NCBI RefSeq assembly: GCF_009806555.1
Contig: NZ_VUOK01000016.1
Location: forward strand, 1-64,000
Length of the DNA stretch: 64,000 nucleotides
Source of the DNA: Methylobacterium sp. 2A
GTDB taxonomy: Bacteria; Pseudomonadota; Alphaproteobacteria; Rhizobiales; Beijerinckiaceae
Reading direction: 5' to 3'
Shown: positions 1 through 7,997 of the stretch, one piece after another
How the letters are laid out: every line of letters starts with the position of its first letter
Position numbering within the stretch: position 1 is the first letter of the stretch
Position numbers and translations under genes: made by a program
Notes under the pieces: model-generated
The model's input: the letters and a program-made list of their open reading frames with translations, nothing else
What the model was told of the DNA's origin: nothing
Database searches by the model: none

Positions 1-2
1 TG

Positions 3-110
3 ACCCCGTGGCTGTGCGACTACAATAGCCGCAGACCCCACTCCGCACTCGGTGGACAACCGCCAACAAGCAGGCTCACCAAGGACAACCTCCTTGGAAA
101 CGACATCTAG
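3..110 (+). pseudogene. IS481-type transposase, C-terminal end (cut by window edge)
   Basis: The reading frame that enters the window at base 3 and stops at 110 encodes 35 residues, including WLCDYNSRRPHSALGGQPP and a tail of the NLLGNDI kind. This is the usual end of DDE transposases of the IS481/IS3 superfamily, where the YN..RPH motif follows the catalytic Glu. Only the end is visible, so it is not possible to say whether the element is intact to the left. It lies immediately before a truncated copy of the yidB-like gene, which suggests that the junction was made by mobile-element activity. Confidence 0.8.
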
Positions 111-148
111 GTCATCGACGCTGCCCGGCCCCTAGCTCCAGGGTCCGG

Positions 149-424
149 CTACCACCCCCGCCGCTCCGCCTCCCCCGGCACCCGCCCCTGCGGCGTGAGC
201 GCGTGCACCACCTCCGGCAGCGCCTGGGCCAACTGAGAAAGAAGCGTCTCGCGGTCCATCCCGGTCTGCTGCTGGAGGGTGTCCACCGTGTCGGGGCCGA
301 GCGCCCGGGCGAGCTGGTCCGGGGCCACCGGGCGGTTGGCGCCGTGGTCGATCCAGGCCTCGATCACGTCGCCGAGGCCCCCCTGGCGGAACCGGTCCAC
401 CAGCCCGTCGAGGCCGCCGAGATC
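149..424 (-). pseudogene. Truncated duplicate of the yidB-like (DUF937) gene 3' end
   Basis: About 276 bases match the last part of the intact gene at 1106-1828 in the same orientation; I count roughly 17 mismatches, about 94% identity. The frame stays open (DRFRQGGLGDVIEAW through to the stop), but similarity ends abruptly near base 424, after the codons for DLGGLDGL. The N-terminal two thirds and the ribosome binding site are missing, so this is unlikely to make a normal protein. The two copies flank the DUF4926/DUF6883 pair. Confidence 0.75.
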
Positions 425-512
425 TCGCGGCGGCAGTCGCGCTCACCAAAAGGTTCCGCGTTCCCGGGCAGCGCCCGCTTGCAAAGCCGAGGCCCGCACG
501 TATCCTCGCGCC

Positions 513-764
513 ATGGTGTTGGCCCGTGCCTATCAGTTCCGCCAGGACGACCCGCGATCGGACCTTCGGGATCTCGATCGCGTCGCGCTGACGGCTGCCG
601 TGGTCAGCGACGACGGGGACGCGCTGCCGCCCGGGACGGAGGGCACCATCGTCAGCGTCTACCGCGACGGGGAGGCCTACGTCGTCGAGTTTCCCACGCC
701 GCTCGGCGCCCTGGCGACGGTTCGGCCCGGCGATCTGAAGCTCATCGAACGCGCCCCGATGTGA
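513..764 (+). CDS. DUF4926 domain protein, first gene of a two-gene module
   Basis: The 83-residue product contains the pattern 'DRVALTAAV...LPPGTEGTIVSVYRDGEAYVVEF', typical of DUF4926, a small SH3-like beta-barrel domain of unknown function. I chose the ATG at 513 because the domain begins about 20 residues later; the longer open frame upstream is shadow coding. The stop codon overlaps the GTG start of the next gene, so the two are probably translated together. DUF4926 genes are often next to DUF6883 genes in other bacteria, as here. A role as an antitoxin or immunity partner is possible but is only inferred from this arrangement. Confidence 0.75.
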   Translation: MVLARAYQFRQDDPRSDLRDLDRVALTAAVVSDDGDALPPGTEGTIVSVYRDGEAYVVEFPTPLGALATVRPGDLKLIERAPM

Positions 765-1102
765 CAACGGACGTCGCCGCCGTCGTCTGGACCGTCGAAC
801 GGCCCAAGATCGTCGGTTATCTGCTCAATCCTGCGCACACGGACGGCGCCTCCAAGGCGAAGTATCTTCTCGCGTTCGGCTACACGGCCGAGGCACCGGA
901 GCGGCTGGCCGACGATCTGGTGAGCCACGCCGTCGCCCATTGGCCGGGGCGTCGGATGCTGCCCCCGCTTGGGAGACCGCGGTTGATCTTCGAAGGGCCT
1001 GTGCAGGCACCGGATGGTCGTCGCGTGTCGCTGCGGAGCGTCTGGGAGGAGACCACACCCGTGCAGATGCGCTTCCTTACCGCCTATCCGTGGAAGGCCT
1101 GA
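761..1102 (+). CDS. DUF6883 domain protein, second gene of the module
   Basis: The 113-residue product shows the DUF6883 pattern: a YLLNPAHTDGASKAKYLLAFGY segment split over residues 19-40, a central helix (ERLADDLVSHAV), then an 'FEGPVQAPDGRR' strand pair and a final FLTAYPWK. The GTG start at 761 overlaps the stop of the DUF4926 gene, which points to translational coupling. Domains of this family also occur at the ends of large secreted toxin proteins, and the terminal T-A-Y-P strand resembles the end of small RNase toxins. That resemblance is my inference and no catalytic residues can be assigned with confidence. Confidence 0.72.
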   Translation: MTTDVAAVVWTVERPKIVGYLLNPAHTDGASKAKYLLAFGYTAEAPERLADDLVSHAVAHWPGRRMLPPLGRPRLIFEGPVQAPDGRRVSLRSVWEETTPVQMRFLTAYPWKA

Positions 1103-1105
1103 GCG

Positions 1106-1828
1106 CTACCACCCCCGCCGCTCATCTTCCCCCGGCATCCGCCCCTGCGGCGTGAGCGCGTGCACCACCTCCGGCAGCGCCTGGGCGAGCTGCGACAGCA
1201 GCGTCTCGCGGTCCATCCCGGTCTGGCTCTGGAGGGTGTCCACCGTGTCGGGGCCGAGCGCCCGGGCGAGCTGGTCCGGGGCCACCGGGCGGTTGGCGCC
1301 GTGACCGATCCAGGACTCGATCACGTCGCCGAGGCCCCCCTGGCGGAAGCGATCCACCAGCCCGTCGAGGCCGCCGAGATCCCCGCCGACATCCCCTTGC
1401 CCCGCCGGCGCGGCGCGGCTCGGGGCCGGGGCGTCGCCGGGGCCGTCGAGCATGCCGGACAGGTCCGAAAAATCGCCGGGCGGCAGGGACGGATGGACGG
1501 TGCCGTCCGGGCCGCTGTCGCGGCGGCCGCCATACTGATCCCAGCCGCCGATATCGCCGGTCTCGTCGGGCCGGCGTCCGCCGGCATCGGCGGGGTGCTG
1601 GCCGGGATCGCGGCTATAGGGTCCGGCACCGCCGGAGCGGTCGGCCTCGGGGCCGGGCTCGCCCTGGCGCCCGCGCCCAAAAATGTCGCCGAAGCCGCCG
1701 CTCGCGCCCTTGGCGAGGAGCAGCATCAGCAGGGCCTTCACCAGGGGCGACATCCCGCCGGCGCCGCCCTTCTGCCCGCCGAACACCTGTCCGAGCACGC
1801 CGCCGATCGCCGATTCGAGCAGTCCCAT
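1106..1828 (-). CDS. YidB-like (DUF937) protein
   Basis: The start MGLLESAIGGVLGQVFG, the central Gly/Asp/Pro-rich linker and the C-terminal block GLGDVIESWIGHGANRPV...LARALG...TGMDRETLLSQLAQ are typical of the YidB family, whose function is not known. The ATG at 1828 is preceded by a strong GGGGAGGGG ribosome binding site; the 31 residues further upstream are ignored. The linker of about 120 residues is longer than in the enterobacterial protein. The last 276 bases are duplicated at 149-424. Confidence 0.85.
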   Translation of the reverse strand: MGLLESAIGGVLGQVFGGQKGGAGGMSPLVKALLMLLLAKGASGGFGDIFGRGRQGEPGPEADRSGGAGPYSRDPGQHPADAGGRRPDETGDIGGWDQYGGRRDSGPDGTVHPSLPPGDFSDLSGMLDGPGDAPAPSRAAPAGQGDVGGDLGGLDGLVDRFRQGGLGDVIESWIGHGANRPVAPDQLARALGPDTVDTLQSQTGMDRETLLSQLAQALPEVVHALTPQGRMPGEDERRGW

Positions 1829-1950
1829 GCGCCCCTCCCCGGTGCCCGCAGCGGGCCCGGGCGAACAACCGGCGAGGTGCGGGGTCGGTTGCCTCGCGGG
1901 GGCGGTGGTCCGTCGCTTCATTGGACAGGCACGCGCCCCCCGCGTCTCCC

Positions 1951-2120
1951 CCTCCCCCCTCTGCGGGGGAGGGTGGCCCCTGCGTCAGCAGGGGTCGGGA
2001 GAGGGGAGCGACGGTGCAGAATATGGCTGTGCCCGCGATGAACGTCGCGCCCCTTCCGGAAGCCGGGTTCCCCTCTCCCGACCCCCTTCGGGGGCCACCC
2101 TCCCCCGCAGAGGGGGGAGG
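1951..2120. repeat. Intergenic palindromic element with 30-bp perfect inverted arms
   Basis: Bases 1951-1980 and 2091-2120 are exact reverse complements (30 bp). A second nested pair, 1993-2005 and 2071-2083 (13 bp, GGTCGGGAGAGGG), lies inside. The same arms with a slightly different centre recur at 27895-28082. It has no coding potential I can recognise and could fold into a long cruciform or RNA hairpin between genes. Confidence 0.9.
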
Positions 2121-2148
2121 GAGGGCGCGCGGGCCGCCCCGCCCGATC

Positions 2149-2346
2149 TCAGCGGCCCGGGCTGGTCAGGGATGCCTGCGCGGTACCGTGGGCGGTGGTG
2201 GCGTCGGCGGGCTCGGCCAGCGGCACCGTCGCGGCGGCGAGCGCCAGGGCGGTCAGGAACAGGCCGGTGGCGGCGGCGCCCGCCCGGGGGCGCGGCAGGC
2301 GGAGCGTGGCGCGTATCGGGCGCGATCGTCGGTCGGTCATCGACAT
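2149..2346 (-). CDS. Small secreted or membrane-anchored hypothetical protein (65 aa)
   Basis: The frame encodes a basic N-terminus (TDRRSRPIRATLRLPRPR) followed by a hydrophobic stretch (TGLFLTALALAAATV) and a short Ala/Thr-rich tail, the layout of a signal peptide or single anchor. The start at 2346 follows GACGAGGTCCCC, a 12-base leader also present directly before the start of the small gene at 8584-8778. I do not recognise the family. Confidence 0.45.
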   Translation of the reverse strand: MSMTDRRSRPIRATLRLPRPRAGAAATGLFLTALALAAATVPLAEPADATTAHGTAQASLTSPGR

Positions 2347-2426
2347 GGGGACCTCGTCGAACGGGGTGGGCCTCGGGCCCGTCTGACGAGGCAACGCGGG
2401 CCGGGGGCGGGACGGTTCCCGGAGGC

Positions 2427-2696
2427 TCAGCGCCGGGCGACGAGGTGGCGTCCGAGGGCGCCGAGGGCGCAGCCGGCGATGTAGGGCGGCAGGATCAGGG
2501 CCGCCCCTTCCAGCCAGAGACCGGCTACACCGGGCACGATCGCGGCGAGCGCCGCCGCCGCCAGGAGGCCGGCGGCCACGAACAGGCCGAGCGGCACGGT
2601 ATAGCGGTCCGGCCAGCCCGCGAGCGCCCCGACGACGAGGCCGAGCGCTCCCGCCCCGGTGAGTCCGGGCCAGAATCCGGCAAGCAGCAGCATCAC
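2427..2696 (-). CDS. Small hydrophobic membrane protein (89 aa)
   Basis: Nearly the whole product is hydrophobic, with three probable membrane helices (about residues 2-24, 34-58 and 62-82) and a basic end (GRHLVARR). It lies 67 bases downstream of the OmpA-like gene in the same direction and is probably cotranscribed with it. No family was recognised. Confidence 0.6.
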   Translation of the reverse strand: MMLLLAGFWPGLTGAGALGLVVGALAGWPDRYTVPLGLFVAAGLLAAAALAAIVPGVAGLWLEGAALILPPYIAGCALGALGRHLVARR

Positions 2697-2763
2697 GGCC
2701 GTGCAGTCTCCAAACGGATGCGGCGCCCCGGTGCATCGGGGCGCGCGGCGGATCGAGGGGGCC

Positions 2764-4779
2764 TCACGGCAGCAGCGCGAAGGTGACGGCGCCGGCGGGC
2801 GCCTGATCCGTCAGGACGCTCACCTGATCCGCCCGGGCGCCGGCCTGGAGCAGATACTCCACCACGGCCTGGGCGCGCAGCCGGGGCAGGTCCTGCGGCG
2901 GCTCCTCGGCAGCCGCCTCGGGCTTCTTCTGGGGGGCCGGATTGCCACGCTTGGCGGCGTCCTTGGTGGATCCTTTGCCGGATCCCTTGGGATCAGGCCT
3001 GGCCTCTGCCTTGTCGTGCTTGCCGCTTGGCTTTGCATCCGCCTTGCCGGTCGCCGCCGCCTTGGCCGCGCTGGCGATGCGGGTCGGCTCGGGCTCCGGC
3101 GGCGCAGCCGGATGGGCGCCCTCCCCCGGGCCGGCGGCCGGTGTCGGCGCGGCCTTCGCGGGATCGGCGGGGCCCGAGACGGCGATGCGCAAGCCGGGGC
3201 AGGCCTTGGCCAGGGCCGCCAGGGTGTCGAGGACCGGATAGAAGGCCGGGTCCGGCACCGCGCTGCCCGCCGGGAAGCGCAGATCCGCCCCTGCCAGGGC
3301 GGCGGCGAAGTCGGCGCGGCAGGTCGCCGGGTCGCGCCGCTCCGCCGGCTGCCGGGCCGAGACCGCGGCCTGCCCGGTCCAGCCGGGGGGCAGCGCCTCG
3401 GCGAGCCGGTCGGGGGCGCGGGCGGCCACCTCGCGGTAGAGGCTCTCGCCGGTCAGCGTCAGCGTCCGGTCGGAGACGCTGGCCTCTCCGGCGGCGAGAT
3501 CTGCCACCAGCGGCGCCGCTGCGGCCAGCGCCGCCCCGAGATCGGGCGGCGCGCCGTCGGCGAGGCGCGTCCGGTCGAGGATCGGCTCGCGGAACAGGCG
3601 CGGCCGCAGGGCATCGAGCACCCGCTCCCGTGTGGCCACATCCGGCACATGCCCGGTGAGCGTCACCGCCTCCGGCGTCCGGCGGATCGCCACCCGGTAG
3701 GGCGAGAGCGGCCGCGCCGTCAGCGAGATCCGCCCGGCCGCGACGCCCCCGGGGCGGCCGTCGCGCATCAGCGCTTCGGCGTCGGGGATCGCCTGCCCGT
3801 CGATGGCGTCGCCGCTGACCGAGACCGCGCCATCCGCGAAGGTGACGCGGCCCGTCTGGATCAGCGCGGCCAGCCGAAACGCGAAGGCGATCAGGCCCTT
3901 CGGATCGATCGCCGGATCGAGCCCCCGGGCGGTCACCAGCCGGTCGTCGACGGCCGCGCCGGCGGTCTCCTGAGCCGCCTCTTGAGCGGCCTCCTGGGCG
4001 GCGCGCTTGTCAGCCGCCGAGGGAATGAAACCGTCGAGCACGATCCCGCTGGCCTTCTTCTCGACGGTGAAGCGGTACTGCGCCACCCGCGGCGGCAGGA
4101 TCTCCACGCGGCCGAGGCTGAACCCCGCCGGTGGTTCCGACAGGGCCGCCCGCAGCGCCTCGTAGGCCGGCACGTCGACGGCCTCGCCCGACAGGCTGAG
4201 CACGGTGTCGCTGAGCGCGGCGCGCCCGCCCGCCGCCAGCCCGGAGAGCCGCGCCGCCAGGAAGGCCGCCGCGCTCGGAAAATCCGGCGGCGCGCCCCGT
4301 GCGGCCCGGGCGGTGTCGTCGAGGCTGGTGCCCGGGCCGAGCGCCCCGGTGATCCGCGCCTCCAGCGCCCTGCGCCCGATCTCCACCGGACGGCTGCCCT
4401 CCAGGGCGACCCGGCCCGGCCCCAGGCGGATCGCCGCCCACGCGAACGGCGTGGCGGTCTCGACGAGGCCGACACCCGAGACGATGCGCCGGGGGCCTTC
4501 CAGGACGGCGAGGCGGAACAGCGTGGCGGCGCGGGCGCCCGCATCCGGCGCCTCACCGGCCGCCACGAGGTCGCGGCCCTGCACCGTCAGGCGGAGCCAC
4601 GGCTCGCCGGTCTCGGTGGCCGTGCCGGCCGCCACGGCCGCCCCCTCGGCTTCGAGCCGCTCGGCGATCCGCGGGGCGGCGTAGAGCGTCGCGCTCGCCC
4701 AGACCAGGGCGAGCGCCGGCAGGCCGGCGAGCCAGCCGGCGCGGCGCAAGCCTCGGGCGAGGGAATCGGGCACGGGCAC
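2764..4779 (-). CDS. OmpA-like envelope protein with BON-like repeats (671 aa)
   Basis: The product begins with a short basic segment and one membrane helix (about residues 17-36, WLAGLPALALVWASATLYAA). Several repeats follow that resemble BON or periplasmic lipid-binding modules, each with a strand like 'VTLTGHVPD' or 'IVLDGFIPS'. The C-terminus looks like an OmpA peptidoglycan-binding domain (DLRFPAGSAV..., LRIAVSGPADP..., LRAQAVVEYLLQAGA) interrupted by a Lys/Ala/Pro-rich insert of about 80 residues. The probable role is to anchor the inner envelope to peptidoglycan. The start codon is GTG with no clear ribosome binding site, so the exact start is uncertain. Confidence 0.7.
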   Translation of the reverse strand: MPVPDSLARGLRRAGWLAGLPALALVWASATLYAAPRIAERLEAEGAAVAAGTATETGEPWLRLTVQGRDLVAAGEAPDAGARAATLFRLAVLEGPRRIVSGVGLVETATPFAWAAIRLGPGRVALEGSRPVEIGRRALEARITGALGPGTSLDDTARAARGAPPDFPSAAAFLAARLSGLAAGGRAALSDTVLSLSGEAVDVPAYEALRAALSEPPAGFSLGRVEILPPRVAQYRFTVEKKASGIVLDGFIPSAADKRAAQEAAQEAAQETAGAAVDDRLVTARGLDPAIDPKGLIAFAFRLAALIQTGRVTFADGAVSVSGDAIDGQAIPDAEALMRDGRPGGVAAGRISLTARPLSPYRVAIRRTPEAVTLTGHVPDVATRERVLDALRPRLFREPILDRTRLADGAPPDLGAALAAAAPLVADLAAGEASVSDRTLTLTGESLYREVAARAPDRLAEALPPGWTGQAAVSARQPAERRDPATCRADFAAALAGADLRFPAGSAVPDPAFYPVLDTLAALAKACPGLRIAVSGPADPAKAAPTPAAGPGEGAHPAAPPEPEPTRIASAAKAAATGKADAKPSGKHDKAEARPDPKGSGKGSTKDAAKRGNPAPQKKPEAAAEEPPQDLPRLRAQAVVEYLLQAGARADQVSVLTDQAPAGAVTFALLP

Positions 4780-4916
4780 AAAGGTGGGTTGATCGGATCC
4801 TGATCCGAGACGACACCGCCTTTCCGGCAGTATGAAGGCCGGGCCGCGGCGGCACGTCGCCGGAACGACCGGGACCCGTTCCGGTTGGGCCTGACATTGG
4901 TTGCGCGGAGACCGCC

Positions 4917-5936
4917 ATGCGCGCGTTGATGGTCGCTATCCTGCTCGTTCCGATCGCCGCCCCGGCCTCGGCGCAAAGCCTGTCGGCCACCGCGACGGCG
5001 CCGAATGCGGCCTCGCTGGAGCCGATCACCGCGATCGCCAATCCCGGGCAGCTCAGCCTCGGCGGCACGTCCACGACCGGGCCGTTCCCGACCCTCTCGG
5101 CCCAGACGGGCGGGATCCTGAATGCCGGCCAGCTCAGCTTCGGCGGCGGCGGTGGCGGCGGCACGATCGGAGCCCCCGGCAGCGGGCTCCGCAGCGCCGG
5201 CCAACTCGGGCTTACCTCGAGCACCGGAACCACGGGCGGCGCCGGCGTCACCGGGTTGACGCTCGGCACGAGCCAAACCGGCGCCACTGGCGCGCTGGGC
5301 GGCTTCGGCACAGCGCTGGGTTCGACCTCGAATGCGGCCCTCGGCTCGCTCTCGGGAAGCGCGCTCTCCACCACCTTCGGGTCGGCCAGCCTCGGGAGCA
5401 ACGCGGCGTTCACGACCAATGCCACCGGTCTGACGACGGGCTTGGCGAATGGCCTGAACGCCGGCACCGGCGCGTCCGGCTCGCGGACGTCCGGCTTCGG
5501 GACATCCGCGTTCGGGGCATCCGGTACCGGACTCGGCCGGGTATCGGGCGTCGCCGCGGGCCTGGGCACCAACGCGACGACCGGTTCGGATTTGGCGTCC
5601 GATGGGACAGCGAATGCCGTCGATGCGGCGGCTCTCGGGGCGGCATCCTCCGGGCTGGGGACGTTCACGACCGGAGGCGGAACGGCGGGCGTCGCAAGCC
5701 TCGCGACGGGGGCGATCGCGACCGGGACGGCGGCGGGCACGGCCTCGGGCGGTGCCGGGATCGCGGCCGCTTCGACCGCGGCGGCGGGCCGCGACCTCGT
5801 CCTGACGGCGCCCGCCGGGGGAGGCGCGTCCGGCGGCGCCGGCATCAGCGGTGCGGCGGCCGCGCCCGCCCGGGTCAACGATCTCTGCGGCGGCGCCCTC
5901 GCGACGGCCTGCCTCGGCGGCGAGGGCGCGTTCTGA
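4917..5936 (+). CDS. Secreted Gly/Ala/Ser/Thr-rich low-complexity protein (339 aa)
   Basis: A clear signal peptide (MRALMVAILLVPIAAPASAQS) precedes about 300 residues built almost only from Gly, Ala, Ser, Thr, Leu and Asn. Short motifs such as 'GQLSLGG', 'GQLSFGG' and 'GQLGLTS' recur near the N-terminus. The last 20 residues contain two cysteines (DLCGGALATACLGG), a possible disulfide. The composition suggests an extracellular structural or adhesive protein, but no family is recognised. It is convergent with nothing and divergent from the OmpA-like gene. Confidence 0.75.
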   Translation: MRALMVAILLVPIAAPASAQSLSATATAPNAASLEPITAIANPGQLSLGGTSTTGPFPTLSAQTGGILNAGQLSFGGGGGGGTIGAPGSGLRSAGQLGLTSSTGTTGGAGVTGLTLGTSQTGATGALGGFGTALGSTSNAALGSLSGSALSTTFGSASLGSNAAFTTNATGLTTGLANGLNAGTGASGSRTSGFGTSAFGASGTGLGRVSGVAAGLGTNATTGSDLASDGTANAVDAAALGAASSGLGTFTTGGGTAGVASLATGAIATGTAAGTASGGAGIAAASTAAAGRDLVLTAPAGGGASGGAGISGAAAAPARVNDLCGGALATACLGGEGAF

Positions 5937-6013
5937 TCGGCCCGGCCTGGAACCGCCATTCCAGGGCGGCCGTTCCTTCCGAACCGGCACCTCCGCCGGG
6001 ACAGGAGACGGAG

Positions 6014-6262
6014 ATGAGCGTCACTCTGGGCCGCGCCTCACTCGCGGCTTTTCTCGTTCTGGGTCTGTCGAGTGCGGCTCTCGCGCGCGAGGCCGGCTCT
6101 CAGCCGCACGGGGCCGGGAAGGCTTCGATCCACCACCGCCTCGGCTTCAACGAGCCGGCCTTCCGGGCCGATATGCGGGCCGTCAAGGACCAGCCCTACA
6201 CATGGCCGGTGAGCGACCGTTACCGGCCGATCTCGCAGCCCTATTACGGCCGGGCTTACTGA
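6014..6262 (+). CDS. Small secreted hypothetical protein (82 aa)
   Basis: The product has a signal peptide (ATG at 6014 after ACAGGAGACGGAG; cleavage near ALARE) and a short mature part rich in His, Pro and Tyr ending in ISQPYYGRAY. It follows the Gly/Ala-rich protein gene by 77 bases in the same direction. Proteins of this kind are common and uncharacterised in methylobacteria. Confidence 0.65.
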   Translation: MSVTLGRASLAAFLVLGLSSAALAREAGSQPHGAGKASIHHRLGFNEPAFRADMRAVKDQPYTWPVSDRYRPISQPYYGRAY

Positions 6263-6341
6263 CGACGGCCTGAGGATATTGCCAACCGCGCCGGCGCATA
6301 GGTGCCGGTCGCCATTGCCATCGACGCGGAGGGCGTACGGG

Positions 6342-6662
6342 ATGCGTCTGCGATGCCGGCCCGCTCTCGCGCTCCTGCCCCTCGCGATGCTCGCACCGGC
6401 CCGGGCGGGCGAGTTCGCCCAAGCGCCCCCGGCACCCGGCATGGCCCTGACGCCGCCCGATCCCGGCATGGCGAACAGCGAGGCTGCCGGAGCGTCCTCA
6501 CCGGCCGCGCCCCCGGCCTCGCCTCAGATCGACCCCGGCGAGGGCCGGCGCCGGCTCCGGGCGCTCGGCGCCGGGTTCCCGTCCATCGGCGGTCGCCTTC
6601 CGAACCAGCGGACCGGCCCCCGGCATGAGCATGTCGTGAACGACATCTGCATCGGCTGCTGA
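6342..6662 (+). CDS. Small secreted Pro-rich protein ending in CIGC (106 aa)
   Basis: A signal peptide (RPALALLPLAMLAPARAGEF) is followed by a Pro/Ala-rich linker and a conserved-looking end, RHEHVVNDICIGC, where the two cysteines could form a disulfide or bind metal. The ATG at 6342 has a GGAGGG sequence 8 bases upstream. Together with the two preceding genes it forms a row of exported proteins. Confidence 0.6.
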   Translation: MRLRCRPALALLPLAMLAPARAGEFAQAPPAPGMALTPPDPGMANSEAAGASSPAAPPASPQIDPGEGRRRLRALGAGFPSIGGRLPNQRTGPRHEHVVNDICIGC

Positions 6663-6694
6663 GCGGCGGCCCCGCCCGACGGCTGCGGGTAATC

Positions 6695-6922
6695 CTATTG
6701 AAGGGCGCGCGCCCGGCTGTTGGCCCGGATCCAGTGCGGCGAAAGGATGTCGCCCGCCTCCGTGATGATCCAGGGTCGGGCATCCTCGGCCTCGATCGCC
6801 TGCACGGCGACGGCGAGCGCCTCGCGCAGCGTCGCGAATGGGCGGCCCAGCACCGAGTGGCCGGGCGCACGTTTCGGCCAGACTGTCAGCTCTGCGCTTC
6901 TGTCGAGATCAGCGGGCGTCAT
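6695..6922 (-). CDS. Small conserved-type hypothetical protein (75 aa)
   Basis: The soluble product has a Pro/Arg-rich first third and an Ala-rich helix (FATLREALAVAVQAIEAED) before PWIITEAGDILSPHWI, the style of small genus-specific proteins with one alpha/beta unit. A GGAGCG ribosome binding site precedes the ATG. Function unknown. Confidence 0.5.
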   Translation of the reverse strand: MTPADLDRSAELTVWPKRAPGHSVLGRPFATLREALAVAVQAIEAEDARPWIITEAGDILSPHWIRANSRARALQ

Positions 6923-7334
6923 GCCGTCGCTCCGGATGCGTCGCGGTTCGGATTCTCAATAGCGTCCCCGTGTGACGTGGATTTGGCGAACGTGTTGCCG
7001 ATTCGTGTCGCCACGATCACGATGCTGCGAAAGCCAGATCTCGAACGGTCAACATCCCACGGCGCCGGCAAGATCAAATTCTATCTCACACTCTTTCAAA
7101 TTTCATTTGAGGTCTGAGCGGATGAACTTTATTTCATTTGCGTCGGACGCATGGCGGTCGGACCGGTCAACTGTGCGTGACGCCCGACAATGACTGTTCA
7201 ACTTAGCATCACAATGCCGATACGGCGGTATGATGCATTGCACAGTGAACATACCGCAGCGCACAAAGATGTGGTTTCGTTCGGCGTCGGTCGCGTTTTC
7301 GCGATTCGACCTGCGATCGAAACGGAGACGCACC
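6923..7334. other. Gene-free stretch with relatively AT-rich promoter-like DNA
   Basis: No convincing gene is seen. Bases 7060-7200 are clearly richer in A and T than the neighbours, as expected for a regulatory region of the gene at 7335. An interrupted palindrome with 8-base arms (GCGGTATG at 7225-7232 and CATACCGC at 7250-7257) is the most distinctive element. Confidence 0.5.
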
Positions 7335-7589
7335 ATGCGCACGATCTTCATTCTCGCGTCGGCGGCGCTCACCTCGGCCGCCCTTTTCTGCAGCCCGGCC
7401 TCGGCCGATGAGCGCCTGAATCTGACCCCGCCTCTCTATCGCGATCAGGCCGTGGCCGCGCAGCAGGGCCGCCGGCTCGCGATTCTGACGACCACGCCCC
7501 AGCCGGTCCCCGCCGCGGCGGCCGATCTTCGGATCGCGTCGATGACGAAACGGTCCCTGGTCCAGGCCTCCGCCGAGGCGCACCGCTGA
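7335..7589 (+). CDS. Small secreted hypothetical protein (84 aa)
   Basis: The ATG at 7335 follows an AACGGAGACG ribosome binding site and starts a clear signal peptide (MRTIFILASAALTSAALFC, cleavage near PASADE). The mature part of about 60 residues is polar with no recognised domain. The AT-rich, palindrome-bearing upstream region suggests its own regulated promoter. Confidence 0.65.
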   Translation: MRTIFILASAALTSAALFCSPASADERLNLTPPLYRDQAVAAQQGRRLAILTTTPQPVPAAAADLRIASMTKRSLVQASAEAHR

Positions 7590-7678
7590 GGGCCCGATCC
7601 CGGGGCGATCGACGGGGTCGCCCGGGATTCGAAGGCGCCTGGGGATGCCTGCTCAGAGGCAGGCCCACACCCCGGGCT

Positions 7679-7921
7679 TCAGACGATGTGCAACGCGCGG
7701 GCGGCCTCCGCCGGCGGCACGCCGCGCTGGATCAGCCGGCGTGTCCGCGCCCGCTGATCCGATACCGCATTCAGGGTAATCGTCAGCGTGCGATATCCTG
7801 CGACGCATAGATCCAGCCAGGCATAGTGAACCGCCGTCGCTAAGAGGACGGCAAGCTCGGCCTGCCGGAGACTCAGCTGCAGACTCTCATCGGCCAGCCG
7901 GCCGATGTCCCGCTCGATCAT
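7679..7921 (-). CDS. Small hypothetical protein (80 aa)
   Basis: The product is helical, with a hydrophobic centre (AELAVLLATAVHYAWLDLCV) and a C-terminal segment (RRLIQRGVPPAEAARALH) that resembles a short recognition helix. The start at 7921 has only a weak GGGG sequence upstream. It follows the phasin gene in the same direction (77-base gap). No family assigned. Confidence 0.5.
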   Translation of the reverse strand: MIERDIGRLADESLQLSLRQAELAVLLATAVHYAWLDLCVAGYRTLTITLNAVSDQRARTRRLIQRGVPPAEAARALHIV

Positions 7922-7997
7922 CTCTAACCCCCAACCCCGCTGGGACCGGCGATGCTTCGGATCGCCGGCCCGCATCCCCGATGCGATCAAGCTCCGC

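Noticed and set aside
132..767. 211-codon open frame on the minus strand over the DUF4926 region
   Set aside because: Arg/Pro/Gly-rich shadow of GC-rich DNA; the plus-strand genes there match known families.
2659..4803. 714-codon plus-strand frame opposite the OmpA-like gene
   Set aside because: Arg/Gly-rich shadow with no domain; the minus-strand protein has a membrane helix and recognisable modules.
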